Source: Pseudomonas floridensis (GTDB taxonomy: Bacteria > Pseudomonadota > Gammaproteobacteria > Pseudomonadales > Pseudomonadaceae). Taken from it: a stretch of 41,427 bases of DNA. The notes under the pieces were generated by a model, which was not told the DNA's origin, ran no database searches, and worked only from the letters and a program-made list of their open reading frames with translations. The stretch spans positions 1 through 41,427 of the forward strand of contig NZ_MUIO01000020.1 in the NCBI RefSeq assembly GCF_002087235.1. The letters run 5' to 3'. Position numbers and translations under genes: made by a program. Positions 15,952 to 24,656 of the stretch are shown here, in pieces. Each line of letters starts with the position of its first letter. The first letter of the stretch is position 1.

Positions 15952-16782
15952 TTACTCCTGAACCACCCGCATCATCCGCTGTGGCGCCGGAATGTCGATG
16001 CCGGCGTCTTTGAGCCGGTCACGCGCTTCGATGTTGAACAGTGACACCACGTCGCCGAAATCGCCAGTCTTGGTCCAGACCCGCAGCGACAGGGTGATGG
16101 CGTTCTCGCCCAGCGCCGCGACAACGGCCTGCGGGGCCGGATCGTCGAGCACGCGTGGGTCCTTGGCCATGTCCAGCAGGACCTGGAGAGCCTGGCGAAG
16201 ATCTGCGTCGTGGCTGACACCGATGTCGAACACGACCTTGCGGGTCGGCTGACGATTGGTATTGGTGATGATGCCGTTGGACAGGTTGCCGTTGGGCATG
16301 ATCACGGTCCGGTTGTCGCCGGTACGCAGCACGGTGTGAAAGATCTGAATGCTGTCGACCGTTCCCGCTACGCCCTGCGCTTCGATCCAGTCACCGATGC
16401 GGAACGGACGGAACAACAGAATCAGCACGCCGCCCGCGAAGTTCGCCAGACTGCCTTGCAACGCCAGACCGATGGCCAGACCGGCCGCACCGATGGCTGC
16501 CACGAATGAGGTGGTTTCGACGCCGATCATCGACGCGACGCTGACCACCAGCAGGATCTTCAGGATGATGTTGGCCAGACTGCTGACGAAACCCTGCAAC
16601 GCCAGATCCGCGTGACGCAGTGCCAGTAACGCACCGAGTTTGCCGGTCAGTCGGTTGATCAGCCACCAACCGATACACAGCGTAACCAGCGCCAGAAGCA
16701 GGCGGCTGCTGTACTGCATGATCATCGGAATCCAGGCCTGCGACGCTTGCCACAGGTGACCGACTTCTGCGTTTAAATCCAT
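15952..16782 (-). CDS. Small-conductance mechanosensitive channel, MscS family
   Basis: The 276-residue inner-membrane channel opens under membrane tension to release solutes after hypo-osmotic shock. It is about the size of E. coli MscS. Three transmembrane helices are visible (about 24-44, 65-88 and 93-127). The pore helix TM3 has the Gly/Ala-rich pattern GAAGLAIGLALQGSLANFAGG, then the conserved LFRPFRIGDWIE, followed by a soluble vestibule with MPNGNLSNGIITN. The start at 16782 is preceded by AGGAGA. It is convergent with the small membrane protein gene. Downstream of it on the same strand is only the terminator. Confidence 0.95.
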   Translation of the reverse strand: MDLNAEVGHLWQASQAWIPMIMQYSSRLLLALVTLCIGWWLINRLTGKLGALLALRHADLALQGFVSSLANIILKILLVVSVASMIGVETTSFVAAIGAAGLAIGLALQGSLANFAGGVLILLFRPFRIGDWIEAQGVAGTVDSIQIFHTVLRTGDNRTVIMPNGNLSNGIITNTNRQPTRKVVFDIGVSHDADLRQALQVLLDMAKDPRVLDDPAPQAVVAALGENAITLSLRVWTKTGDFGDVVSLFNIEARDRLKDAGIDIPAPQRMMRVVQE

Positions 16783-16862
16783 CTTTCTCTCCTTAACCTG
16801 ACGAACTGGCGTCGAGGGACAGCGACGGCTGTCGTTTCAATGCACAGGGCGATTCGGACTGA

Positions 16863-16884
16863 CCGGGAAACCAAGGGTTCCCGG
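16863..16884 (-). other. Hairpin downstream of yajQ
   Basis: A 7-bp stem (CCGGGAA at 16863-16869, TTCCCGG at 16878-16884) lies 16 nt after the yajQ stop on the minus strand. No U-run follows, so it may be an mRNA-stabilising or weak termination structure rather than a standard terminator. Confidence 0.3.
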
Positions 16885-16900
16885 CAATCACGGCGAATGG

Positions 16901-17380
16901 TCAGTCGCGGAAGTTATTGAATTGCAGGGGCATGCCCGAATCGTAGGCACGCAGCGCCGCGATGGCCTCTTGCAGGTCGTCGCGTTTCTTGCCGGTAACG
17001 CGCACCTGCTCGCCCTGAATCGCGGCCTGGACCTTGAGCTTGGCTTCCTTGATGTGGGCGACGATTTTCTTGGCCAGTTCCTTGTCGATACCTTCGCGCA
17101 GGATGACTTCCTGCTTCATCAGCTTCCCGGACGCGTAGGCATCCTTGATTTCCAGGCACTTGGCGTCGATCTTGCGCTTGACCAGGGCCAGCTTGAGGAT
17201 CTCGATCATGGCTTCGAGCTGAAAATCCGCTTCGGCGGTCAGGGTAACAGTCAGTTCCTTGAACTCGAACGTCCCTTTGCCTTTTAGGTCGTAGCGACGG
17301 TCCAGCTCTTTGATGGCATTGTCGACGGCATTCGTGACTTCGTGTTTATCCAATTCGGACACTACGTCGAACGAGGGCAT
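16901..17380 (-). CDS. yajQ: YajQ family nucleotide-binding protein
   Basis: This is a cytosolic protein of 159 residues with the tandem ferredoxin-like fold of the YajQ family. It begins [15 protein letters not shown], contains [15 protein letters not shown], and ends [16 protein letters not shown]...NFRD, all diagnostic. Members bind nucleotides or tRNA in vitro. In Xanthomonas a homologue is a cyclic-di-GMP effector acting with a LysR regulator, and in P. syringae YajQ is reported to stimulate transcription of RNA phage phi6. The ATG at 17380 has GGAGAA upstream and fits the family start; the frame opens 11 codons earlier. Its left neighbour is the channel gene on the same strand, and panE diverges on the right. 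Confidence 0.95.
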   Translation of the reverse strand: MPSFDVVSELDKHEVTNAVDNAIKELDRRYDLKGKGTFEFKELTVTLTAEADFQLEAMIEILKLALVKRKIDAKCLEIKDAYASGKLMKQEVILREGIDKELAKKIVAHIKEAKLKVQAAIQGEQVRVTGKKRDDLQEAIAALRAYDSGMPLQFNNFRD

Positions 17381-17506
17381 GTATGTTCTCCAGTTGAACG
17401 GCGCGCACTGCAATCAACGGCGCGCATGACTTGACGGTATGAAAGAACGCTCATTATAACGAGACTTTTCCGGCCTTCACGCTGAGCCTTTCATGTCGAA
17501 TACTGA

Positions 17507-18472
<966 letters not shown>

Positions 18473-18516
18473 CCCGCGCTACCCTGCTTGCTCCACCTGC
18501 CACTGCGACCTGCCCC

Positions 18517-20553
18517 ATGCCTTTGCGCCAACGCCTGGAAAACCTGCCTGTCGGCCAGAAATTGCTGGCCGCCTTGCTGGTTCTGATGACCACCGTGCTG
18601 CTGGTTGCCAACCTGACCTTCATCAGCGCGGCGTACTACATTTCGCAGGAAGCCATGGCCCCGCAGGCCTTGCAGACCATCGGCCGCCTGATCAGCAGCG
18701 CCAACCTCAATGAAAATGCGCTGAACTCGCCTAACGATGCGCGGGCGCTGTTGCGAGAGCTCAAGAGTTACGGCCCGCTTCGCGCTGCTGCCATCTACGA
18801 CAACGACGGCGAACGACTGGGACAGGTCCAGCAAGGTGACAGCCTCGAATTGCCGCATCACTTCAAGGACCTCGAAAGCTGGCGCCTGACCGAATTTCGC
18901 AGCACACAGGTCATCACGGTGCCCAAAGGCGAGCAGCCACCGGGACACTTGCTGTTGGTCGCGAGCAGCGAGTTGCCGCCTGCGTTCTACACCGGCACGC
19001 TGACTGCAAGCCTCGGGATTCTGGTGTTCAGCGTGCTGCTGTGGCTGGTCGTGGCGCGGCAGATTCGTCGATTGATCACCGAGCCCATTTATCAGCTCGA
19101 AGAGTTGTCCCGACAGGTAACCCGCGAGGAAAACTACGCGTTGCGCGCCGAACCCGGCAACGAAGACGAAATCGGCAGTCTCGCCGAAGCCTTCAATACC
19201 ATGCTGTCGCGCATCGAAGCCCGCGAGCAGCAACTCAAACGAGCCCGCGACGATTCTCAGGAAGCCTACGATCAGGCGCAGGGTCTGGCCGAGGAAACCC
19301 GACACACCAACCGCAAGCTTGAGCTGGAAGTTCAGGTGCGCAGCAAGATCGAAAAGAAGCTCACCGGCTTCCAGAACTACCTCAACAGCATCATCGACTC
19401 GATGCCGTCAGCGATGATCGCACTGGACGAACAGCTTTACGTGACTCAGTGGAATCAGGAAGCCAGTGCCTTGTCGGGCACTACGCTGGACGAGGCCATG
19501 AATCAGCCGATCTTCATTGCCTTCGAACCGATGCGCTCGTTTCTGCCGCAGATCAAGCACACCGTTGAACGGCACAGCGTCACCAAGATCGAGCGCGTGA
19601 CCTGGATCAAGAACGAAGAGCCCCGTCATTACGCGTTGACCTTCTACCCGCTGACCGGTGACGCAGGCCGTGGCGTGGTCATCCGGATCGACGACATCAC
19701 CCAGCGGATCTCGCTGGAAGAAATGATGGTGCAATCGGAGAAAATGCTTTCGGTCGGCGGTCTGGCAGCCGGCATGGCGCATGAAATCAACAACCCGCTG
19801 GGCGCGATTCTGCACAACGTACAGAACATCCGTCGGCGTCTGTCGCCGGATCTGCCCAAGAACATCGAGCAGGCCGAAGCCGACGGTATCGATCTGGCAG
19901 TGGTCAATAATTACCTGACCAGCCGCGAAGTGCCGCAGTTGCTGGACGGCATTCAGCAAGCCGGTGCGCGTGCTGCGAAGATCGTCAGTCATATGCTCAA
20001 CTTCAGTCGTTTGAGCAATCGCCAGCTTTCGCCTTGCGATCTACCGGCGCTGATCGATCAGGCAGTAGAAATCGCCAGCAATGACTTTGACCTGACCATC
20101 GGTTTCGATTTCAAGGGCCAGCACATCATCCGTCAGTTCGACCCGGAACTGGGGCCGGTGCCCTGTATTGCCAACGAGCTGGAACAAGTGCTGCTGAACC
20201 TGCTGAAAAACGCCGCGCAGGCCATTCATCAGCGTCCCGACAGCGAGGAAGCCGGGCGCATCACTCTACGTACCCGGCTCAATCCACCATGGGCCGAGAT
20301 TCAGGTGGAAGACAACGGCATCGGCATGTCCGAAAGCGTGCGAAAGCGCACCTTCGAGCCGTTTTTTACCACCAAAGAGATCGGTCAGGGCACCGGGCTC
20401 GGCCTGTCGGTGTCGTACTTCATCATCACCAACAACCACAAGGGCCAGATGGAAGTGCAATCTTCCGTCGGCAGCGGAACCTGCTTCACTTTGCGCCTGC
20501 CGCTGGTCGCCAATCAGGTGAGCGTACAGCAGCAGGTTATTTCCAAGTTATGA
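18517..20553 (+). CDS. Membrane sensor histidine kinase (HAMP-PAS-HisKA-HATPase)
   Basis: The 678-residue inner-membrane kinase has TM1 at about 18-42, a periplasmic sensor loop to about 150, TM2 at about 155-180 and HAMP at about 180-232. A coiled-coil (230-275) and a PAS domain (275-395, VTQWNQEASALSG) follow. The phospho-acceptor is His422 in MAHEINNPLG. The ATPase domain has the N box NLLKNAAQAI, DNGIGM and GQGTGLGLS. The ATG at 18517 fits the conserved start MPLRQRLENLPVGQKLL; the open frame upstream is only the antisense-like shadow of panE. It corresponds by position to PAO1 PA4398, a kinase reported to affect swarming and biofilm. The PAO1 response-regulator gene near it (PA4396) is missing here, so the partner must be elsewhere. 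Confidence 0.9.
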   Translation: MPLRQRLENLPVGQKLLAALLVLMTTVLLVANLTFISAAYYISQEAMAPQALQTIGRLISSANLNENALNSPNDARALLRELKSYGPLRAAAIYDNDGERLGQVQQGDSLELPHHFKDLESWRLTEFRSTQVITVPKGEQPPGHLLLVASSELPPAFYTGTLTASLGILVFSVLLWLVVARQIRRLITEPIYQLEELSRQVTREENYALRAEPGNEDEIGSLAEAFNTMLSRIEAREQQLKRARDDSQEAYDQAQGLAEETRHTNRKLELEVQVRSKIEKKLTGFQNYLNSIIDSMPSAMIALDEQLYVTQWNQEASALSGTTLDEAMNQPIFIAFEPMRSFLPQIKHTVERHSVTKIERVTWIKNEEPRHYALTFYPLTGDAGRGVVIRIDDITQRISLEEMMVQSEKMLSVGGLAAGMAHEINNPLGAILHNVQNIRRRLSPDLPKNIEQAEADGIDLAVVNNYLTSREVPQLLDGIQQAGARAAKIVSHMLNFSRLSNRQLSPCDLPALIDQAVEIASNDFDLTIGFDFKGQHIIRQFDPELGPVPCIANELEQVLLNLLKNAAQAIHQRPDSEEAGRITLRTRLNPPWAEIQVEDNGIGMSESVRKRTFEPFFTTKEIGQGTGLGLSVSYFIITNNHKGQMEVQSSVGSGTCFTLRLPLVANQVSVQQQVISKL

Positions 20554-20568
20554 CCAGGAGCCACTGAC

Positions 20569-21147
20569 ATGGGCTTTCGTTTGTCGAAGATCTACACACG
20601 CACCGGAGATGCCGGGGAAACCGGGCTGGGTGACGGCCGTCGGGTGTCCAAGGATCATCCGCGGGTCGAGGCCATCGGTGAGGTCGATACCCTCAACAGC
20701 CAGCTGGGTCTGCTGCTGGCAGGGCTCATTGAGCTGGCACCGGGCGTTTCCGGGCTCAACGAAATCATCGAGGTTCTGGCACCCTGCCAGCACCGCCTGT
20801 TCGACCTCGGCGGCGAGCTGGCGATGCCCAGCTACAAGGCGCTGAACAGCGCGGAAGTCGAGCGCCTTGAAGCGGCCATTGATGTATGGAACGAAGAGTT
20901 GGGACCGCTGGAAAACTTCATACTGCCCGGCGGCTCGGCGTTGATTGCTCAGGCGCATGTCTGTCGCAGCCTGGCGCGTAGCGCGGAACGTCGCTGCCAG
21001 CACCTGAATGCGGTCGAACCGCTGGAAGGCGCTGGCCTGGCGTACATCAATCGGCTGTCGGATCTGCTGTTTGTGGCAGCCCGAATCATTGCCAGACGGC
21101 AGGGCATCGCCGAGATTCTATGGCAGCCTGCGCCGAAGCCGGAGTGA
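20569..21147 (+). CDS. ATP:cob(I)alamin adenosyltransferase, PduO type
   Basis: This enzyme transfers the adenosyl group of ATP to cob(I)alamin, giving coenzyme B12. The 192-residue protein shows the ATP-binding N-terminal motif TRTGDAGETGL (10-20) and the helical-bundle signatures SALIAQAHVCRSLARSAER (about 124-142) and NRLSDLLFVAAR (about 159-170), all diagnostic of the PduO/MMAB family. AGGAGC lies 8 nt before the ATG. It starts only 15 nt after the sensor kinase and may share its transcript, although no functional link is obvious. A 7-bp hairpin overlaps its stop codon and the REP array follows. Confidence 0.93.
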   Translation: MGFRLSKIYTRTGDAGETGLGDGRRVSKDHPRVEAIGEVDTLNSQLGLLLAGLIELAPGVSGLNEIIEVLAPCQHRLFDLGGELAMPSYKALNSAEVERLEAAIDVWNEELGPLENFILPGGSALIAQAHVCRSLARSAERRCQHLNAVEPLEGAGLAYINRLSDLLFVAARIIARRQGIAEILWQPAPKPE

Positions 21148-21167
21148 GACGGCGGTCGAGCCGTCTC
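21146..21167 (+). other. Hairpin at the 3' end of the adenosyltransferase gene
   Basis: A perfect 7-bp stem (GAGACGG at 21146-21152, CCGTCTC at 21161-21167) overlaps the stop codon. No T-run follows. It could protect the 3' end together with the REP hairpins that come next. Confidence 0.35.
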
Positions 21168-21180
21168 GTGTCTGGCGCTA

Positions 21181-21648
21181 CATGTCTGGCGCCTGCACCG
21201 GCCTCTTCGTGGACAAGTCCACTCCCACGGCGCGCTGACAAGTGAAGGCGGGCATGTGGGGGCGGACTAGTCCGCGAAGGCTGTGGATGAGGTGCTACAT
21301 GTCTGGCGCCTGTACCGGCCCCTTCGTGGACAAGTCCACTCCCACGGCGCGCTGACAAGTGAAGGCGGGCATGTGGGAGCGGACTTGTCCGCGAAGGCTG
21401 TGGATCAGGCGTTACATGTCTGGCGCCTGTACCGGCCTCTTCGTGGACAAGTCCACTCCCACGGCGCGCTGACAAGTGAAGACAGACATATGGGAGCGGA
21501 CTTGTCCGCGAAGGCTGTGGATCAGGCGTTACATGTCTGGCGCCTGTACCGGCCTCTTCGTGGACAAGTCCACTCCCACGGCGCGCTGACAAGTGAGGGC
21601 GGGCGCGTGGGAGCCAACTTGTCCGCGAAAAGGGTGTATCGAAGGACA
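21181..21648. repeat. Four tandem 117-bp units of inverted REP pairs (BIME-like array)
   Basis: Units start at 21181, 21298, 21415 and 21532, an exact 117-bp period. Each unit contains a REP in one orientation (with hairpin GTGGAC-AA-GTCCAC beside CTCCCACGG) and one in the other (GTGGGAGCGGAC-TT-GTCCGCGAA), separated by conserved spacers. Unit 1 has a variant centre (GGACTAGTCC) and unit 4 is degenerate in its second REP (GCCAACTTGTCCGC). A partial REP (CTCACTCCCACGG) follows near 21650-21663. Such palindromic repeats are common between Pseudomonas genes and are thought to be spread by REP-associated transposases and to affect mRNA 3' ends and gyrase binding. The array lies between the convergent adenosyltransferase and Nudix-ThiE genes. 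Confidence 0.93.
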
Positions 21649-21702
21649 GGCTCACTCCCACGGGGCCGGTGTTTGCTGCTCGACAAAGCAGCGCTCAGCC
21701 TT

Positions 21703-22650
21703 TCAGAGCGCTTCCGGCCAGAAGGCGCGTATGCCTGCAACGCCCTGTGCTCCATTTTGCCATGCTTGCTGACGTTCGGCAGGCCCAACACCGCCTAGCA
21801 GATAAACCGGCTTGCTGAAGCTGCTGATCAACTGTGCGGCCTGCTCCCAGCCCAGTGGTGGCGCATCGGGGTGCGTCAGGGTCGGCTGAACCGGTGACAG
21901 GGTCACGAAATCCACGCCCATCTGCTCAGCCAGTGCCAGTTCTTCCGCGTTGTGACAGGAAGCGGCCAGCCAGCGATCTTCCGGAAATGGCCGCCCACGG
22001 CTTGCGTACTTGCGCAGTTGTTCGGCGGTCAGGTGCCAGCCCGCAGAGGGAAAGTCGCCCAGCCACTCCAGCGGCCCTTTGAGCATGAGTTGCGCCTTGC
22101 CTGCGCACAGACCGGCTGCATCCACCGCCATGTCGCGGTACTTCGGGTCATAGCCACCGGGAGCGCGTAGCTGGACCAGTTTGATGCCGCCAGCGATGGC
22201 CTTCTGAATCCCGCGCAACACCTCAATGTTGTCCAGGCCTTCCGGCGTGATCAGGTACTCGCCGGGCAGACGGGCAGCCGCCACGATCGGCCGATTGGCG
22301 GCGGGAAACTCGTAATCGGCCAGTTCGCGAGCACTGGCCCAGACCAACGGCTGCCCTTCGGCACCATGCGGCTCGCCAGTGAACGCCGAGACTTCCCACA
22401 CATCCAGCAGCACGTGCTTGTCCGGGTAGTCATGCTCAATCTTGATCAGCGGGCGTGCGGCTGTGACCACGATGCCCAGCTCTTCCTGCAACTCGCGCCC
22501 CAGCGCAGTCTCGACAGCTTCGCCCTCCTCGACCTTGCCACCGGGAAATTCCCACAAACCGCCCTGGTGCTGGCTGTCAGCCCGCTTGGCGATCAGGATC
22601 TTGCCGTCGACGCCACGGATGACGGCAGCAGCCACGTGAACTCGTTTCAC
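21703..22650 (-). CDS. Nudix hydrolase (MutT-like) fused to a ThiE-like domain
   Basis: The 315-residue fusion has an N-terminal MutT-type domain with a full Nudix box (GGKVEEGEAVETALGRELQE, about residues 37-56, then ELGI). This suits hydrolysis of 8-oxo-dGTP, the sanitising reaction of MutT. The C-terminal half (about 135-315) looks like the TIM barrel of thiamine-phosphate synthase, ending GGVGPAERQQAWQNGAQGVAGIRAFW. The usual ThiE substrate residues look altered: VQLRAPGGYD where ThiE has a REKD-like sequence. Thiamine-phosphate synthesis is therefore doubtful. The GTG at 22650 has AGGAG 8 nt upstream. It follows the GST gene with a 2-nt gap, so the two are probably co-transcribed. This fusion is known in Pseudomonas and relatives. 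Confidence 0.88.
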   Translation of the reverse strand: MKRVHVAAAVIRGVDGKILIAKRADSQHQGGLWEFPGGKVEEGEAVETALGRELQEELGIVVTAARPLIKIEHDYPDKHVLLDVWEVSAFTGEPHGAEGQPLVWASARELADYEFPAANRPIVAAARLPGEYLITPEGLDNIEVLRGIQKAIAGGIKLVQLRAPGGYDPKYRDMAVDAAGLCAGKAQLMLKGPLEWLGDFPSAGWHLTAEQLRKYASRGRPFPEDRWLAASCHNAEELALAEQMGVDFVTLSPVQPTLTHPDAPPLGWEQAAQLISSFSKPVYLLGGVGPAERQQAWQNGAQGVAGIRAFWPEAL

Positions 22651-22652
22651 GG

Positions 22653-23279
22653 TCAGGACTCCTCTAGACCAGCCTGCTGCCAGCGCTGGAAGGCAGGCCA
22701 TTGATAAAGGGTTTCAATGTAGGCCAGCGCCTCGTCGGGCAGCGCCACGCGGTAAGTGCGCAAGCGAATGGCTACAGGCGCGAAGAATGCATCGGCAATG
22801 CTTGCGCGACCGAACAGAAACGGCCCCTCTTCGGTGGCGGCCTGACGGCATTCAGCCCACAGCTCGACGATACGATCGATGTCGTTCTGGGTGTCGACCG
22901 GAATCACTTCCAGCGCCTGATCGTGGCGCAGGTCCATCGGCATGTTCGAGCGCAGGCTCACGAAGCTGCTGTGCATTTGCGCGCAGGCAGAACGCGCCTG
23001 CGCACGAGCGGCGATGTCACGCGGCCAGAGATCGGCGTCAGGGAAGCGCTCGACCAGGTACTCGCAAATCGCCAGCGAGTCGATGATGGTCCCATGCTCG
23101 CACTGCAACGCAGGCACTTTGCCGGTCGGTGAATATTTGAGGATGTTCTCGCGGGTATCGGGCTGATTCAGGCGAATGACCTGATCGGTGAACGGCGCAC
23201 CGGTCATTTCCAGTACCAGCCAGGGACGCAGCGACCAGGAGGAATAGCGTTTGTCACCGATGATAAGGTGCAAGCTCAT
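22653..23279 (-). CDS. Glutathione S-transferase family protein
   Basis: The 208-residue cytosolic protein has an N-terminal thioredoxin-like domain and a C-terminal helical domain. The N-terminal domain runs to about residue 80, with the catalytic-Ser region YSSWSLRPW at 12-20, the cis-Pro motif KVPAL and the glutathione gamma-Glu motif DSLAICEYL. The helical domain runs from about 90 to 205 and includes FLFGRASIADAFFAP. It resembles the YfcF-like group, which may use glutathione in peroxide or disulfide chemistry; the substrate is unknown. The ATG at 23279 has GGAG 6 nt upstream; the open frame upstream lacks family similarity. It lies between argJ and the Nudix-ThiE gene on the same strand, and the 2-nt gap to the latter suggests one transcript. 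Confidence 0.9.
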   Translation of the reverse strand: MSLHLIIGDKRYSSWSLRPWLVLEMTGAPFTDQVIRLNQPDTRENILKYSPTGKVPALQCEHGTIIDSLAICEYLVERFPDADLWPRDIAARAQARSACAQMHSSFVSLRSNMPMDLRHDQALEVIPVDTQNDIDRIVELWAECRQAATEEGPFLFGRASIADAFFAPVAIRLRTYRVALPDEALAYIETLYQWPAFQRWQQAGLEES

Positions 23280-23329
23280 GCTCAACTCCATTGAATGGCG
23301 CGGGAACGAAGCACCCGCGCCGGAATGAA

Positions 23330-24547
23330 TCAGGTGCGGTATTCCGCGTTGATTTTCACGTACTCGTGGGACAGGTCCGTGGTCCAGATCGTTTCGCTGC
23401 AATCACCGCGTCCCAATTCGATACGGATGGTGATTTCTTCTTCAGCCATGACCGCCGAGCCCTGTTCCTCAGTGTAGGTCGTGGCGCGGCAGCCTTGGCT
23501 GGCGATGCACACGCCGCTCAGGAACACATCGATCTTGCTCACGTCCAGGTCCGGCACACCGGCGCGACCGACGGCGGCCAGGATGCGCCCCCAATTAGGA
23601 TCGGAGGCGAACAGCGCGGTCTTGATCAGCGGCGAGTGGGCCACGGCGTAACCGACGTCGAGGCATTCCTGATGGTTGCCGCCGCCGTTGACTTCGACGG
23701 TGACGAACTTGGTCGCGCCTTCACCGTCGCGCACGATGGCCTGAGCCACCTCCATGCAGACGTCGAACACGGCTCTCTTCAGCGCGTCGAACAGCGGGCC
23801 TTTCGCTTCGGTGATCTCAGGCAGACTGGCCTGACCGGTGGCAATCAGCATGCAGCAGTCATTGGTCGAGGTGTCGCCATCGATGGTGATGCGGTTGAAC
23901 GACTTGTTGGCACCGTCGCGGATCAGGTCCTGCAGCACGCTGCGGGACACTTTGGCATCGGTGGCGATGTAGCCGAGCATGGTGGCCATGTTCGGCCGGA
24001 TCATGCCCGCGCCTTTGCTGATACCGGTTACGGTGATGGTCACACCATCATGCTGGAACTGACGGCTCGCGCCTTTGGGCAGGGTGTCAGTGGTCATGAT
24101 GCCAGTGGCCGCAGCCGTCCAGTTATCCACAGACAGATCATCGAGGGCAGCTTGCAACGCGCCTTCGATCTTTTCCACAGGCAACGGCTCGCCAATGACG
24201 CCGGTTGAGTAAGGCAGTACGGCGGATGCATCGACGCCGGTCAGCTCGGCCAGCTTTTCACAGGTGCGACGCGCCGCAGCCAGGCCAGGCTCGCCAGTGC
24301 CCGCGTTGGCGTTACCGGTGTTGGTCAGCAAGTAGCGCACAGGCCCCTGAACACGCTGCCTGGCCAGAATGACCGGCGCGGCGCAGAACGCATTCAGCGT
24401 GAACACACCGGCAACGCTCGAGCCTTCGGCACAGCGCATGACCACGACATCCTTGCGCCCTGGGCGTTTGATGCCGGCAGAAGAGATGCCAAGTTCAAAA
24501 CCGGGAACCGGGTGCAGCGTAGGCAACGGACCAAGACCAACAGCCAT
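23330..24547 (-). CDS. argJ: Glutamate N-acetyltransferase / N-acetylornithine transacetylase
   Basis: ArgJ moves the acetyl group from N-acetylornithine to glutamate, closing the cyclic arginine pathway; some members also use acetyl-CoA. The 405-residue precursor has the autocleavage motif KGAGMIRPNMATML (178-191). Cleavage is expected between Ala188 and Thr189, which frees Thr189 as catalytic nucleophile and gives alpha and beta chains. Other family landmarks are TTDTLPKG (about 152-159), ASDPNWGRI, and the end HEYVKINAEYRT. The ATG at 24547 follows GAGGAG. It is preceded by the secA terminator and followed by the GST gene on the same strand. Confidence 0.97.
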   Translation of the reverse strand: MAVGLGPLPTLHPVPGFELGISSAGIKRPGRKDVVVMRCAEGSSVAGVFTLNAFCAAPVILARQRVQGPVRYLLTNTGNANAGTGEPGLAAARRTCEKLAELTGVDASAVLPYSTGVIGEPLPVEKIEGALQAALDDLSVDNWTAAATGIMTTDTLPKGASRQFQHDGVTITVTGISKGAGMIRPNMATMLGYIATDAKVSRSVLQDLIRDGANKSFNRITIDGDTSTNDCCMLIATGQASLPEITEAKGPLFDALKRAVFDVCMEVAQAIVRDGEGATKFVTVEVNGGGNHQECLDVGYAVAHSPLIKTALFASDPNWGRILAAVGRAGVPDLDVSKIDVFLSGVCIASQGCRATTYTEEQGSAVMAEEEITIRIELGRGDCSETIWTTDLSHEYVKINAEYRT

Positions 24548-24601
24548 CGGGGTGCTCCTCAAGGAGTGTGTGCGCCGTCCATAGCGGTACGGCCATCAAT
24601 G

Positions 24602-24635
24602 AAAAAACGCCGCGACGGGCAAGCCGGTCGCGGCG
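24602..24635 (-). terminator. Intrinsic terminator of secA
   Basis: A perfect 9-bp stem (CGCCGCGAC at 24608-24616, GTCGCGGCG at 24627-24635) is followed on the minus strand by six U. It lies 22 nt after the secA stop and separates secA from argJ. Confidence 0.9.
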
Positions 24636-24656
24636 CGGTATTACAGTGTCAAAGCC

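Noticed and set aside
21181..21648. CRISPR array
   Set aside because: The repeats are long tandem units with conserved spacers made of inverted REP palindromes, not short repeats with unique spacers, and no cas gene is present.
21086..21798. Long open frames on both strands across the 117-bp array, with 39-residue repeats such as LSARRGSGLVHEE
   Set aside because: 117 is divisible by three, so a tandem REP array automatically gives a repeating open frame on several strands. There is no ribosome-binding site or protein-like composition, and the DNA palindromes explain the pattern.
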